From Cryptomeria japonica (taxonomy: Eukaryota > Streptophyta > Pinopsida > Cupressales > Cupressaceae): 64,000 bases of DNA. Below the pieces are notes generated by a model. That model ran no database searches. It saw nothing but the letters and a program-made list of their open reading frames with translations, and was not told the DNA's origin. Every line of letters starts with the position of its first letter. Position 1 is the first letter of the stretch. This document shows positions 9,472 through 21,240 of this stretch, one piece after another. Position numbers and translations under genes: made by a program. The DNA is taken from positions 43,517,017 through 43,581,016 of the forward strand of contig NC_081411.1 in the NCBI RefSeq assembly GCF_030272615.1. Direction: 5' to 3'.

Positions 9472-10254
9472 TGTAGACACCCAAAATTGTCATGTCTAAT
9501 TAAATAAATATTTTATTTATTTAATTATCTAAGCCTAATTCTTCTATTAATTAAATAAATCCTTATTTATTTAATTAATTCATTTATCCTCTTTTAACCT
9601 TGTTTCTCATTTAAATAAATACATTTATTTATTTAAATTATCCTTTTCCTAAATTAAATAAATATTCTTATTTATTTAATTATCCTACTTCTTCTATTAA
9701 TTAAATAAATCTTTATTTATTTAATTAATTCATTAGCTTTTTCTACACATGACACATGTCATTCATCTCTTAATTCCTACACTACCTACCTCTTTCATTA
9801 TTTTGTTATTTCCTCTACCTACCCTCTAATCCTAGCCGACCTCTCTTTTTACACCTCTCAATCTTATCCCTCCATTTCATATTGTGTCTTCTATTTAAGG
9901 AGATGCTTCCTTCATTAGCAAACCCTAATCACTCCTCCTAATGACTAATCTTGAAGACTTGGCTACACTGCGATCCTACTTGCAACCACATTCCGTTCTT
10001 TGTTGAGCTCTTGTGCATATAAAATCTGAGAGCAAATATATCAAGCAAGATCAATGGAGATAGGAAGAATGGAGATCAAAACCCTATTGGACATGTGATA
10101 GTATAATCTTTGTGATTTTGTTTTATTTGCATTGTCTTAGGTAATCTCCATATGTTATGGTGGATCTTTGTTGATTGTTAGGCTAGGGTTTTGTGGTTGG
10201 ATTCATTTAGCCTTTCAATATTGTTATTATTGTTATCCATTTTCACCATATACA
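9472..10254 (+). repeat. 3' LTR of element A
   Basis: 783 bp from TGTAGACACC to ATATACA (TGTA/TACA ends), preceded by the polypurine tract. The first 270 bp are built of AT-rich palindromes. A TATA-like CTATTTAAGG lies near 9890, followed by a presumed transcription start and R region. The right end abuts integrase sequence of element B. Confidence 0.8.
9497..9735. repeat. run of AT-rich perfect palindromes in the LTR U3
   Basis: TAATTAAATAAATA at 9497-9510 and its exact reverse complement at 9514-9527 make a 14-bp stem with a 3-nt loop. Similar TTAATTAAATAAAT palindromes follow near 9546, 9606, 9652 and 9697. LTRs of B, C and the 59567 copy have analogous but different palindromes. Confidence 0.75.
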
Positions 10255-10985
10255 GTAATGATGAACTTGTGTCCATTTGCAGATGTCAGGTGAATCTTAC
10301 CAATAAGATCCAATCCCCATTGAGAAAAGGGCCACAGAGATATGACAGAATGGAGCTCTTGGGCTGGTGCATGAATATAATTTCCATGGATTTGGCATTT
10401 GTAGCACTTCTTAACAAAATCGTGAACATCTTTTTCTAGAGTGGGCCAATAATACCCAGCACGAATCAACTTTTTGGCTAAGCTTAGACCATTGAAATGG
10501 CCCCCACATATACCATTGTGAACCTCATGTAAAGCTGTTTGTGCTTCGTCAGAATCCAAACACCCGAGGAGGGTATGGTCAAAGGAACGATGGTAAAGGG
10601 TGTCAGCAATGATGACATATTTGGCCATCTGTCGGATGAAGGCTCGGTGTTGATTAGCGGAAAGGTTAGGTGGTAAGGTTTGGGATTTCAAATATTGATA
10701 TATATCATTGTACCACAGGGAGTTAGGACCAACAAGAACGCACATCACATTTGCTATTGAAATGTCAAAAGAAGGGATAAGCAATTGTTCAACCAAAAAT
10801 TCACATTTATCCATATTATGGGGCATATTCAACATGGAGGCATTTGCAGCCATCGCATCTGCCGACTTGTTTTGCATTCTTGGCACATGATTGAAATGGA
10901 TAGCCATGAATTTTGTCTTGAAGAAATCTACCATATACTTATAGGGAAGAAGCTTTTCATCTTTTGTTTCGTAGTTATCATTCAC
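10255..10985 (-). pseudogene. integrase N-terminal half, interrupted by element A (element B)
   Basis: It begins in the RNase H tail (PRMQNKSADAMAANAS) and has the zinc-binding segment HEVHNGICGGHFNGLS with CYKCQIHG. It reaches WGLDLIGKI, which contains the first catalytic Asp, and HKFIIT. The colinear copies continue into the DDE core. Here the sequence switches at 10255 to the LTR end of element A, so the second Asp and the Glu are missing. Confidence 0.9.
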
Positions 10986-11036
10986 TTGTCGGATGATTAA
11001 TTGAGAATCTCCATAGACTTGTAAATGTGTGATGTT

Positions 11037-11465
11037 CTAGTGGACCGCTACTTGGAGTCCTGTGACCAATGCTTCATACTCTGCAATGTTATTGGTACAA
11101 TGGAAAGTTATTTTGTAGGACTTGGGAGTAGCATCACCTTGAGGGGTGACAAACAATATGCCTGCTCTGGACCTAAACTTGGTATGGGACCCATAAAGGT
11201 ATAACTTCCATTCATTAGAAGATGTAAGAGAAAAGACTGATTCATCTGGAAAATCTGTCAACATGGGATGGTCATCATAAATAGGAGCCTCTGCAAGTTG
11301 ATCTGCTATGACTTGTCCTTTTATTGCCTTTTGCTCCATGTACACAATATCAAATTCACTGAGGATCATCACCCACTTTGCGAGGTGACCAATCAAAGCT
11401 GCTCTGCTAAGCAAGTATTTCAAGGGATCAATTTTTGCAACCAGCAATGTTTGGTGGTTTAACAT
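11037..11465 (-). pseudogene. second (archaeal-type) RNase H with tether (element B)
   Basis: Tether IDPLKYLLSRAALIGHLAKW, then an RNase H with LYLYGSHTKFRSRAGI, where the expected catalytic Asp of FDGS reads Tyr, and TNNIAEYEAL with the Glu. It is in the same frame as the RT part at 11481-11876 and is separated from it by in-frame stops (TAG where Gln is expected). Confidence 0.85.
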
Positions 11466-11480
11466 GTAGTGCTAGAGTTT

Positions 11481-11876
11481 CTATGTTGCAAAGACCACTG
11501 CTAAGCATGCCCATTCAATAGTTGAATAGTTCAGCTCATAGCCTACTAATGTCCAACTGATATAATAAATAGCTCGCTCTTTTCCATTCTCATCCTGTTG
11601 GGCCAAGAGAACTCCTAGTGTCATTTCAGTTGCATAAATATACAATATAAATGGCTTTCCTTCTATAGGAGGCATTAGGATAGGTGGATAAAACAAATAG
11701 TCCTTGAGAGCTTGAAAAGCTGATTGACATTGCTCTGTCCATTTAAAAGCAACTCCTTTATGCGATAGATGCTGGAATGGATGACATTTGTCAACCAATT
11801 GAGCTATAAACCGACGGATTGACTGGAGCTTTCCTTGCAGACTTCTTAGTTGACGGAGATTAGAAGGAGGAGGCAT
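11481..11876 (-). pseudogene. RT C-terminal part and first RNase H (element B)
   Basis: Contains LRQLRSLQGKLQSIRRFIAQL and an RNase H-like FILYIYATEMTLGVLLAQQ, whose usual Asp is replaced, as in element A. It overlaps the preceding RT frame by 17 bp in another frame. One base was lost or gained near 11870. Confidence 0.85.
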
Positions 11877-12753
11877 TCATTATTGCTTTAACCTTGGCAG
11901 GGTCGACTTCAATGCCTCTGTGGGAAACAATGTACCCTAGTAATTTGCCGGCGGTGACACCAAAGACACACTTCTTTGGATTGAGTCTGAGCTTGTAGGT
12001 TGCCATTCGGTCAAAGATAGGGCCAAGGATGGCTAGATGACTATCTCTTGTGACATATTTGCATAATAAGTCATCAACATAGTCCTCCATCAAAGTATGC
12101 ATGAAATCATGAAAAATTGTCGTCATCGCTCTTTGATATGTTGTGCCTGCATTTTTAAGACCAAAGGGCATCACATTCCAACAGTAGGTACCCCAAGCAC
12201 ATGTGAATGCGGTCTTATGTTGATCTTTAGGAGCAATGCGAATTTGGTTATAGCCAGAGAAACCATCCATCAATGAGAGCATCTCATATCCAGCAGTCAT
12301 GTCAACGATGATGTCTATGTTTGGCAATGGAAAATCATCTTTAGGGCATGCTTTATTAAGATCCCTAAAATCTGTACAGATTCTGATGCCCCCAGTTACT
12401 TTTCTAACTGGTACCAAATTTGAAATCCAGTCTGGATAATCAATGGGTCTGATAAAGCCCACATCTAGTAATTTTTTCAGTTCTACTTTGACCAAGAGAG
12501 CCACCTGGGGATGCATCTTTCTAAGTTTCTGTTTGATAGGCTTGGCATCTGCTTTCAATGGCAAGTGATGAAGGACTAATTCTGGATTGAGGCCAGACAT
12601 ATCTGCATAGGACCATGCAAAGCTGATCTTCTTCTCAAGAAAGAAGTTGACAAAATCTATCTTTTCCTGTTTTGATAGAGAGGCAGCAAAATGAATGACC
12701 TTAGGTTTGTCAGGTGTACCCAAATTGATTTCCTTGATCATTTCCACAAGCAA
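11860..12753 (-). pseudogene. reverse transcriptase (element B)
   Basis: 297 codons with GGIRICTDFRDLNKACPKDD, SLMDGFSGYNQIRIAP, MPFGLKNAGTTYQRAMTT and the active-site segment DYVDDLLCKY. The N-terminal edge has SFAWSYADMSGLNPELVLHHLPL, shared with the other two copies. The frame ends early at the 11870 frameshift. Confidence 0.92.
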
Positions 12754-12801
12754 TGTTGATTTGTCCTAACTTGATAGGGGTATGTCCACTCTTCCACCTT
12801 T

Positions 12802-12826
12802 GGGCACCTCAGAGAGGTTTTCACCC
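12802..12826 (-). other. two-stem AAAA-bulge hairpin, copy B2
   Basis: On the minus strand: outer GGGTG/TGCCC, AAAA, inner CCTC/GAGG with loop TCT. Colinear with A2 and C2. Confidence 0.65.
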
Positions 12827-12864
12827 GCAGGTACATCTTTTATTTTTACTTTTGTATGATCAAA

Positions 12865-12886
12865 GAGTGCCCTACGGTTTTCACTC
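12865..12886 (-). other. two-stem AAAA-bulge hairpin, copy B1
   Basis: On the minus strand: outer GAGTG/CACTC (five Watson-Crick pairs), AAAA, short inner CC/GG with loop GTA and one bulged G. Colinear with A1, where the outer stem is GGTG/CGCT. Confidence 0.6.
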
Positions 12887-13479
12887 AAAGACCTATTCTT
12901 TTGATTTTTTTCTTTTTCTTTTCTTTTTTCATTTTGATGACTGGAAGAGGGAGTTGACTCCCTAAAATATGCTATGGAATCCAGATCAATAGCGAATCCT
13001 GCCTTATGATCACCTTGTGGTATGCCTTCCCGTAGTCCAAGGAATTCTGCAATTGCTTCGTCATTTTGAAAACAATCCAATGTGAGTGGTTCTTGTTGGT
13101 CATGTTGGATAAGCTGGGGATAAACGAGGGGCATGCCATCATCAGTTTTAAGGAGGGAGAGGATTGAGATGGTAAAGATGTAAACATCTGTAGTATCACT
13201 GTCTGAACTGCTGGAATCCAATTCGGAGCTTGGGTCCTAGAATGACTCTATCCAAGCATTAGGACATGTTTTAGGAAGGGGAGTTATTTCATGTTTGTCT
13301 TCCATAGGCAAATCATCAGGGTCAAGGAAAATATTGTCAAGGGCATAGGAGTTAGAAGAAAAAGAACTCCACTCCCATTCATTGGAATCAGTTTTGGGTT
13401 AGGTATCCTTAGGCGTTATTTCATCATCAGAGTTACGTCCTTTTCCACACATGGTCACTTTGGTAGATGAGGATCCAAT

Positions 13480-13842
13480 TCACAATGGTACAGAACCTAA
13501 CCCTAAAGTTGGAGGTCGCATCTCGGGTATAACAGGTTCGAGCCTTCCCTTCTTTTTCGGGCCTAAGCCACTGCAGCCATCATATCCTTTCTTCTGTAGC
13601 ATAGTAAATCCTTTGCTATACAGTTCCATCGGCAACCTGACAGGTGGGGTCTCAGTGGGATCCTTATAAAGCCAATCTACGACATCATCATCCAAAGTTT
13701 CTTTGTCAAGTTCACCCCATCTTGTAAATGTAGTGGGAGGTTGATATTGGATAACTACCTTAGGTTCCTTTTGCAACAAATGTGGTTTGCCATATGATTT
13801 TGGAGATATTGGTAAATTCCCAATGAGGAATGTTTGATCCAT
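13480..13842 (-). pseudogene. G-patch-like linker after protease (element B)
   Basis: 120 codons. The C-terminal half reads LYSKGFTMLQKKGYDG, then a GLG segment, then a GRLEPV segment. That matches the G-patch consensus (aromatic-x-G pattern, central GLG, terminal EPI-like). TTFTRWGELDKE is shared with element A. This is the cleanest of the three G-patch-like copies in the window. Confidence 0.65.
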
Positions 13843-13866
13843 TGAATATTCTCCACATCCTTGGTC

Positions 13867-14601
13867 CTATATTTTCAATTTTCCTTTGACAGCATCTAAC
13901 AATTCATTAGGATCCACATAACTACCTGATTTGGCTTCTCTATTGACTGGGACTTGCTGTTGCAGAGAATCCTTTAGGACAGCACAAAATTGAAATGGAT
14001 TAGGATCTCCTAGAATTGTTACCTCAGTTCCATTGTAAGGATATTTTAAATATTGATGATAGGTGGAAGGAACTACTTTCATTGCATGGATCCATGGATG
14101 ACCAAGAATCATATTGTAAGGGAGATCGAGGTCTAAGACCTGCAAAAAAGTGTTTTCTGTCACTAGACTGACTCTGATAGGCAATGTAATTATCCCTTTA
14201 GATGGGCACTCAGCATCATCATATGCTTTGATTGTTATTCTTTTAGAAGAATCAATATCCTTTTATGTATAACCAAGACCAATGACCACTCTCAAGGTAC
14301 AAATGTTAAGACCTGCTCCGCCATCTATCAAGACTCGTCGGATTTTGCAATTATGGACAAAGACTTCAAGATGTAAAGGATCATTATGAGGAATCTTATC
14401 AGGGGAAATATCATGATCAAAAAATGCAACATGTTGGGAAACAGCTAAATGTCCTATTCGGGCTTGGAACTGGTCAACATCAATGTCTGTCAGGACAATA
14501 GACTCAATTAAAGCTTTATCTAAGACTACATGATGCATAGGGGACATTTTCAACAACTCAAGGATTGATATTTGTGCAGGTGTCTTTCCTAGATGATCCA
14601 A
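13867..14601 (-). pseudogene. retropepsin-type aspartic protease (element B)
   Basis: Two open stretches, 14601-14263 and 14184-13867. The first contains the active-site segment RRVLIDGGAGLNICTL (Asp in DGG). The second contains YNMILGHPWIHAM, the usual ILG(R/H) flap-end motif. The protease cuts the gag-pol polyprotein. It is broken by stops between the two stretches. Confidence 0.8.
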
Positions 14602-14670
14602 GAGATTATACTGGCTTGCAAGAGTTGGTTTGGGAGGAACTGCAGGAGCTCCTTTCAGGACTATTTTGGA

Positions 14671-16221
14671 TCAACGAGTGGTGACTACGCAAGAAGCATC
14701 TTGTCCCTTTATTCTTAGAGTAGAAACATACTCATTTGATGCTCGAAAACAATTGATAACATTGTTATAACCAGTACTTGCATAATTTGCTATTTGGGTA
14801 GAGTTTGAAGAAGATGCTTTACCCTTGTCATGATCAAGCAAAGGAGTTTTAAAAATTGTATGATCAGTATTAGAAGTCACGTTGGGTGGATCTATCTCAA
14901 TTACTCCTTTCTCTAACAAGTCTTGAATGATATGTTTCAATTGAAAACATGAAGTAGTTTTATGTCCTTTTGACCGATGGTATTCACAATAGGCATTATC
15001 ATTCCACCAATGCAGCTTCACCACTGGTTCTGCCTTGATATCTGGTAGCTTGATAAATTTTTCTTGTATTAATTGTTTCATTACCGATTCAATAGGCTCT
15101 CCCAATGGTGTAAATTATCAAGGAGGTCCATCTCTTGATCGGAAAGGTTTGCATTGCTAGTTTTGTTTCTGACCTTGTTGTTGATTATATTGTTGAGTGT
15201 ATTGTTGAGCATGTTGTTGGTATTACGGTTGTTGAGTAACATTGCTCATTGGTGTTTGATTTTGTTCCATAGTTGACATATTAGGAGCACTCAATTTCTT
15301 GATTGTGAATAGGGGTTGATTTGCATTCACCACTCGTGCGTCAACAACTCCATCATTAGTGACATTCTTATTTTTATACCAAAATCTATTTCGGTCCCCT
15401 GAATTATTTGTGTTGTCACTGTCTTTATTAAGCTTAATGATTCCTTTAGCTACAAGAGCAGTTTCAATGTTCATCCCTTTCTTAATGAGTTTCTCAATAG
15501 TACTAGGACTTTTCAATTTTAGTTCATACATCATTTCTGGGACCAAATTTTGGATAAACAAATTCACTTGTTGTTCTTCAGGTATATCTAGGGAAGAACG
15601 ACTATACAAGCTTTGCCATCGTTGCAAGAAAGTCACTAATGGTTCACCTTGCTTTTGCTTGGTGTTACATAAATTTGACATAGTCACATCACTATCGATG
15701 TTGAATGCAAAATGAGATATAAACTTTTGAGCCAGTTCCGACCAAGTCTTTATATTTCTTGGTAGATGCGAATACCAATCCATGGCTTGTCCCATGAGAC
15801 TTCATGCAAACAAGCGCATTAAATATGTTTCCTCATAACTCACTTCAGTACATGCCATGAAAAATGCTCGAATGTGATCCTTTGGATTGCCATTCCCTTT
15901 ATATTTCTCAAAATTAGGTGCCTCAAAGTGCTTAGGGAAGGGAGGCATGTATAAGCTCTTGTCAAATGGATTAGGACATAAATCTTGATCTGTATACAGC
16001 TTCTTTGTTCCTTTGGTTTCCAATGCGTCAACTTGTCGTTGCAATTTCTCAAGTTGTTGCGCAATTGTATCAGATTTTGGAGGTTCATCATTAATCCTGG
16101 TGGGTACTCTTTGTTGATACATCGTATTTCTGATCGGTTGTTGATACTTTGAAATTGCCGTCTTTGGTGTCTCTGGCATATAATGTTCTTGGTACACCTC
16201 TTGTTGTTGTGGTTGTGCCAT
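14671..16221 (-). pseudogene. gag capsid and zinc finger (element B)
   Basis: 16221-15802 contains LCPNPFDKSLYMPPFPKHF and the retrotransposon gag start (NPKDHIRAFF). 15795-15223 continues with MDWYSHLPRNIKTWSELA and FLQRWQSLYSRSSLDIPEE. 15105-14671 carries CEYHRSKGHKTTSC, a CX2HX4HX4C nucleic-acid-binding finger typical of Tat gag. Gag packages the element's RNA. Several stops separate the pieces. Confidence 0.85.
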
Positions 16222-16539
16222 GCCTTGATATTGACCTTGTTACTGTGCTTCTTGTAACCTAGGTTGATATTGCAATTGAGGGTGTTGTTGATATTGCATA
16301 GTCGCCAATTGCGGTTGTGAAGTATGATAATTTGTTTGTCTTGGCACATATTGAGGCACATGTTGTTGTTGATGCTGACGAATCAGAATTTGTTGACCTT
16401 GTGCCAATTGTTGTCATCGTGGTGTAAATCCCATTATTTGCAAAAAACTTTGTTTAGGTGATTTTTGTTGTTTCTCCCTAAGATGGGGTATGGCACTTGC
16501 ATTAACTTGCTGTGTTGTTTGTCCAATCCATTGTGGTGG

Positions 16540-17631
16540 TTACAAGTTTGCATTAACTTGTAATGAGGCAGAAGGTGCTGCAATTTGTTGTCGAATGCGA
16601 TATGGTTGTTGTTGTGCATTGTTTGTTTGCACATTCGATTGTACCTTTTGTGTATTACTCAATTGTTGCAACATTTGTTGTTGGTGGACACCACTATCCG
16701 TAGCTCTTTGTGTCACCATTATTGAAGGATCTGTCACCATAGTGTTTGGCAAATATATTGAGCTTAACGGGACATAAGAACTTTGTTGCATTGTGGAAGT
16801 ATTTTGGACATTGGTGATATCAGGCATTCCAGTTGTGAAGCTTTCTTGCATCTTGGATTTTGATCCAATTTTATGCATGTGAGGAACCACTTCTCATTGA
16901 GGGACAATTGTCAATGTTTGCGTAGTCTTCATTTGATCTTGTGTTATAGGTGTTGTGTTGAATAATGGATTATTTATTGTCTCAAATGGCAACTTTTGAG
17001 GAATAGTCACTGTCAATGCCTTTGAAGCACGTTTACTCATCAAGGTAGGTTGAAGTTCCTGTTGCACATTTTCTTCATTTGGATGCGAAGAGAAACTTAA
17101 CAGCTCACTGCCTTGTTGCCTTTGCACATTAATTTTCTCATTTGAGGAAGCCACATGACTCATCATGTTAAGATATTTTTGTGGGAACATCTTAAAGACC
17201 TTGTTCAAGAATTTATCCATCTTTTTTGTCAACTTTGGATCTTGAAGGAACATATCAACATCATCAGAAGCATCAGAATCTAATGAAGAATCTAGTTGGA
17301 CATTTGGATTTGTTTCTTGTTGAATGCCTTGATCTGAACCAAATCCTTGTGAAAGAGTTTGTTCCTCATGTAATGTTTGAGTTTGAATGTCATGTTGCAG
17401 GTTTGGTTGATTCCAATTGAAAGGTGCATTTCCTTTTGGTGTTGGTGGAACACTCCCATGTCCTGGGTTCATGGGTACAAATACTAGTTCATATAATGGA
17501 GGTGGTCCAAGTTGAACCATTCCATATGGTGGTAATGATGGGTTTGATGAACCTTCAACTTGCACTGTTTGACTAGTTTGAAACTGCGAATTTGCTATGT
17601 TGTCAATGGGTTTATACGTTGGTTTGCCCAT
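16540..17631 (-). pseudogene. Gln/Asn-rich N-terminal gag region (element B)
   Basis: 17631-16894 (245 codons, beginning MGKPTYKPIDN) and 16890-16540 are Gln, Asn and Pro rich, with an acidic DSDASDDVDMFLQDP patch and no recognisable domain. It precedes the capsid in the same orientation, so it is probably the N-terminal extension of gag. Element C's gag start is different and shorter. Confidence 0.5.
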
Positions 17632-17639
17632 CTCTTAGA

Positions 17640-19722
17640 TTTTGACCTGGTCTCAACAGGCATGTCACTTATGCCAATGCAATATTTTTGAAAATTTTCA
17701 AGGATAATATATGATATGCCACTAAATGCAAACTAAATAGATGAAAATTCAATCTATGGGAAGAATGCAATCTATGTTTTTGGTTGTTTTTGAAGATTCT
17801 GACAAACTTTAGAATGCAAATCTAAAAGAGAGACCCTTAGGAAATTGGAATAATGTCTAGACCTCAAAGGACAAAAGGACCAAGTGACAAAAGGACAAGA
17901 TGACAATGTCTCCCCTATATGCTTGGATACTAAGCTAGGTTTGACAAAATGATATTGATGACAAAAGGACAAAAGGTTTGATAAGGTCTAGACTTCCTAA
18001 CAATGACTTAGGGTTTATCAAAGATTTGGATTACTCAAGTATGACAAAACCTAGCTTTGACACTATATGCAAAGAGACAATTGCTATGCAAGTGATCCTA
18101 ATATGATATGATAATGACCTAAGCTTAATGAAGAGACCTAGGGTATGCAAATATGAATGTATGACAATGGTATTACTCTAATGCAAGAGGACACATGCAA
18201 ATGGATGACCCTTATTGATATGCAAAGGAGTATGACCTAGGTGGAACCTAACCTTGGTAGTTGACAATGACTTTGCAAAATGCAAACCTAAGATGAACCT
18301 AAATCTAAGTGACATGCATGTTGAGACAAGATTTTGAAGAATGTTTGACAACCATGTTTGAGGGTGTTTTGAACTTTGTTGGACGAAATGTTCTTGTGTT
18401 TAACCTTGTTTTGAATCAATTTGTCTTGTTTTGAAATGAGATGCAATTCAACTTTTGACAAGCAAAGAAGACAAGATATTTCTACTTAGAATCAAGACAA
18501 TCATGCTCATTCCCACATTTCTTATGGTAGGCAAGGACATTAGGTACTTGAGAGGTAGACTCATTATGGGATTCAAGGAGAATACATAGATGCTTGACCC
18601 CACGGGCTCTCCTCCACGACACTCACTTCTCAGGGCAGCCAAGCACTAGTCCCCATGGAAATCTCCCCATGGCGAACTTAGTATCTCTTCCAAGTATCTG
18701 AACTTGTCCTTCTCAAGCAACTAGAAGGGTTTTTGGCCTCTAAAAACAAGGTGTTTAGTAAGGATTTCTATTAAGTGTTACTCCTTGGTGTCATGCAAGC
18801 ATGATTGAGACATTAAGCCCACCAAGATACCAAACAAATGTAGTCGTGCAAGCATGATTTAGACTATGAGGTCCTACTTAGATGTTGATATGAGAAAGAG
18901 TCCAAGGGTCATCACTTCCCAAGTAACTACAATTCCCACGTAACCCTTCCTTCAAAGCTTTCACTCATCAGGTATTTGTTTATAGTGAGTTAGAATGCCA
19001 AGGTATTCTAGCCATACTCACTTTGGGTCATTCCCTTCTCACGATTGTCACTTGCTTGCAAAAGCAAATGGTCGGGAAGGCAGGCCCTCTAAAGGTGACA
19101 CACAATTAAAACAATGAGCATGGTATTGAAGATCTAGATTTCTGATCACCCTAAGAAGGATGAGAGCATACTCTCCTACTCCAATGTCAAACTCAATCAA
19201 TCAAAGCAAACATACATTCATTCCATCCTATTTAGAAATCATACTAGGTGCCTATAATATTAATTGCAAACACAAAGTTTAGTTGTAATCCAAGGCAACC
19301 TGCAAAAACCCAAGTCAGGAGTTTGATATGCTTATTCTTTGACTATCAAACCTGCATAAAATGTGTTAGTAGTTTCATTTGTTGTCTTTGCCATGCATAA
19401 TGCCAAGGTGCTGCACAGAGAATTAGTACCAAAAACCAAAAAGTAGAAATAGAATGCAAAACAAAACAATTTTTAAGTGAGAATACTACATTTTTACCTC
19501 TATTTTTGGACTTTACATAGGCACAAAATGCATGACATAGGTGCAGAATGCATGACATAGGCACAAAATGTCTTTAACATAGGCACAAAATGCTTGACAC
19601 AGGTGCAGGTTGTCTTACACAGGCACATAAGTTCCCAGAAAACCCTGCATTACCCTGTTTCTTGGGTTTTTGACCTACACATCAACTCAAAAGCACTCAA
19701 AAGCATGGTTAAATGGTTAGTT
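17640..19722 (-). other. untranslated leader of element B
   Basis: About 2.1 kb between gag and the primer-binding site with no gene. It includes an array near 19500-19640 of about seven degenerate copies of ACATAGGCACAAAATG (plus-strand reading), at the leader position where element C has its ATGCGCTA arrays. Confidence 0.6.
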
Positions 19723-19738
19723 CACATCGGGTTCACCA
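19723..19738 (-). other. primer-binding site, probably tRNA-Trp (element B)
   Basis: On the minus strand TGGTGAACCCGATGTG begins 5 nt inside the LTR end. From memory of plant cytosolic tRNA-Trp, whose 3' end complements TGGTGAACCCGACGTG, 15 of 16 bases match. Confidence 0.6.
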
Positions 19739-19743
19739 ATTAA

Positions 19744-21240
19744 TGTAGCTAGGAAATGTGGAAATCATCAAAGCATATCAAAACTAATCTATCTCAATCA
19801 CAAAAGCTCAAATGCAATGATCAATCCTAAACACACTCAATAAAGACATGAAAATAAAACATTCAAAAATAAAAACTAAGCAAACCAGATGTAGATCTGA
19901 ATGCTTCCTTCATGCGGCTCCATTGTTCTTCTTTCTTCTTCAAATAGCCTTTGTTTATGGATCTCACCTTCAAGTGCATACACATGAGATGAAAGCAAGT
20001 AGACAAGATAGTGGTGCAAGAGTACTCGAAGTGTGATTGATTTGACAAAGTGATTAGAAATTCGATAATCTGATCAGTTGGGATTGAAGAAATTCATCCA
20101 ATTTATAGATAAATTGGAGAAAAGATAAAATTAGCATGAAATGGATATTAGAAGCAATTGATTTCAAAAATGGCACAATTGAGTGGAAAGAAGAAGGTTA
20201 TGACACCTTCTATGTCATGAATTATGACATATTGCCAATGCAAATGTTAGAGAACTAGAACCTTATGACATCTTGCTATGCCAAAAGTATGACGCATGAG
20301 AAATTCATGCTTCCACCGAAGCACAAAAATAGGGAGAAACTAGAGAGAAATTAATTAGGTGGAAATTAAATTTGACAAATTAGAAAATAGGTGGAAATTA
20401 AGAATTAGAAATGATGAAAATTAGGAAATTAGAAAATTAGGCATGATGGAAAATTAGAAAATTAGGTAAATTAATTAATAATTTGTCATTTATTAATTAA
20501 TTCACAAAAAGAGGAATAATTAGCCAATTAAATGAACATTTAATTGCGATGAGAAGACTTAGGATAAATAAATAAATTATTTAACCTAGAGGAAAAATGC
20601 CAAACAAGATTAAATGACTAAATCATAAAACCTTAGAAAATGAAGTAGAAATGCAAGGATGACAATTAGGTCTTGACAAAAGATAATTAATGTCGATTTG
20701 ATTTGATCATGATTTTGAATTGATAAATGATTTGATTGATAAATGCGCCAATTGACGAGGAACAATGACTAATTGATCCAAATTGACATGATTGAGAAGA
20801 CGACGACGATTGATGATAAATTGATCGCAAGATGACAAAATTGACAAGAGGATAAGGATCGATGAAAAAATAGATTGCAAAACGACAAGATTAAAAATGA
20901 CCACGATCGATGACAAAATCGATCGCAAGATGACAAAATTGAAAAGAGGATAAAACCCTAATTAGGATTGACGATGTCCAAAATGATGACAAATGAGTAC
21001 GCACATTGATGCAACAAGATAAGATCGATCAAAATCATGACTGAAAGTTGTTGTTGACAAGACTGAATTCGAAAGTGAGATGATTGAAGAATGCAGAAGA
21101 ATGACTCGACACTCGCAAATGATAAAAACCAAGTGTGAATCATAGGAGAAATGTTAATGCAATGCAAAAACCTAAAATGAGGCAATGCGCAAATGTTAAA
21201 GTATGACTCCGCAAGCGTTGACCATTTTTAGGTGTCTACA
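19744..21240 (-). repeat. 5' LTR of element B
   Basis: 1497 bp. The minus strand starts TGTAGACACC at 21240 and ends CTACA at 19744, giving 5-bp inverted ends and a primer site 5 nt away. It contains a perfect 13-bp-arm palindrome (20469-20481 with 20490-20502) and Asp/Lys-codon-like GATGACAAAATTGA repeats (20750-20950). The flank at 21241 reads CATAC. Confidence 0.8.

Larger units (their letters stand above)
1..10254 (+). mobile_element. Ty3/gypsy (Tat-lineage) LTR retrotransposon, element A, 5' part off window
   Basis: Sense-strand order is linker with G-patch, RT, RNase H, second RNase H, integrase, a 1.7-kb spacer, an antisense PMD gene, a polypurine tract and the 3' LTR. The RT motif around DFRDINKACPKDDFPLPN and the dual RNase H arrangement are Tat-type. 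The 3' edge is set at 10254. There the LTR ends in TACA and the sequence becomes the interrupted integrase gene of element B on the opposite strand. GTAAT at 10255-10259 may be one copy of the target duplication; the other copy, with the 5' LTR, gag and protease, would be left of the window. Coding parts carry nonsense codons and at least one frameshift, so this copy is dead. Confidence 0.88.
12766..13221 (-). pseudogene. pol linker with two AAAA-bulge hairpins (element B)
   Basis: 151 codons with a Ser/Asp-rich start, a Lys/Glu-rich middle and a GENLSEVPKGGR end that matches elements A and C. Two structured motifs are embedded at 12802-12826 and 12865-12886. Confidence 0.7.
10255..21240 (-). 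mobile_element. Ty3/gypsy (Tat-lineage) LTR retrotransposon, element B, 3' part off window
   Basis: On the minus strand from 21240 down: 5' LTR, primer-binding site, long leader, gag, protease, G-patch linker, RT, two RNase H domains and the first part of integrase. The integrase reading stops matching at 10255 because element A is inserted there. The rest of integrase, any antisense PMD gene and the 3' LTR should lie left of this window. It has one frameshift in RT and many nonsense codons. Confidence 0.87.
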
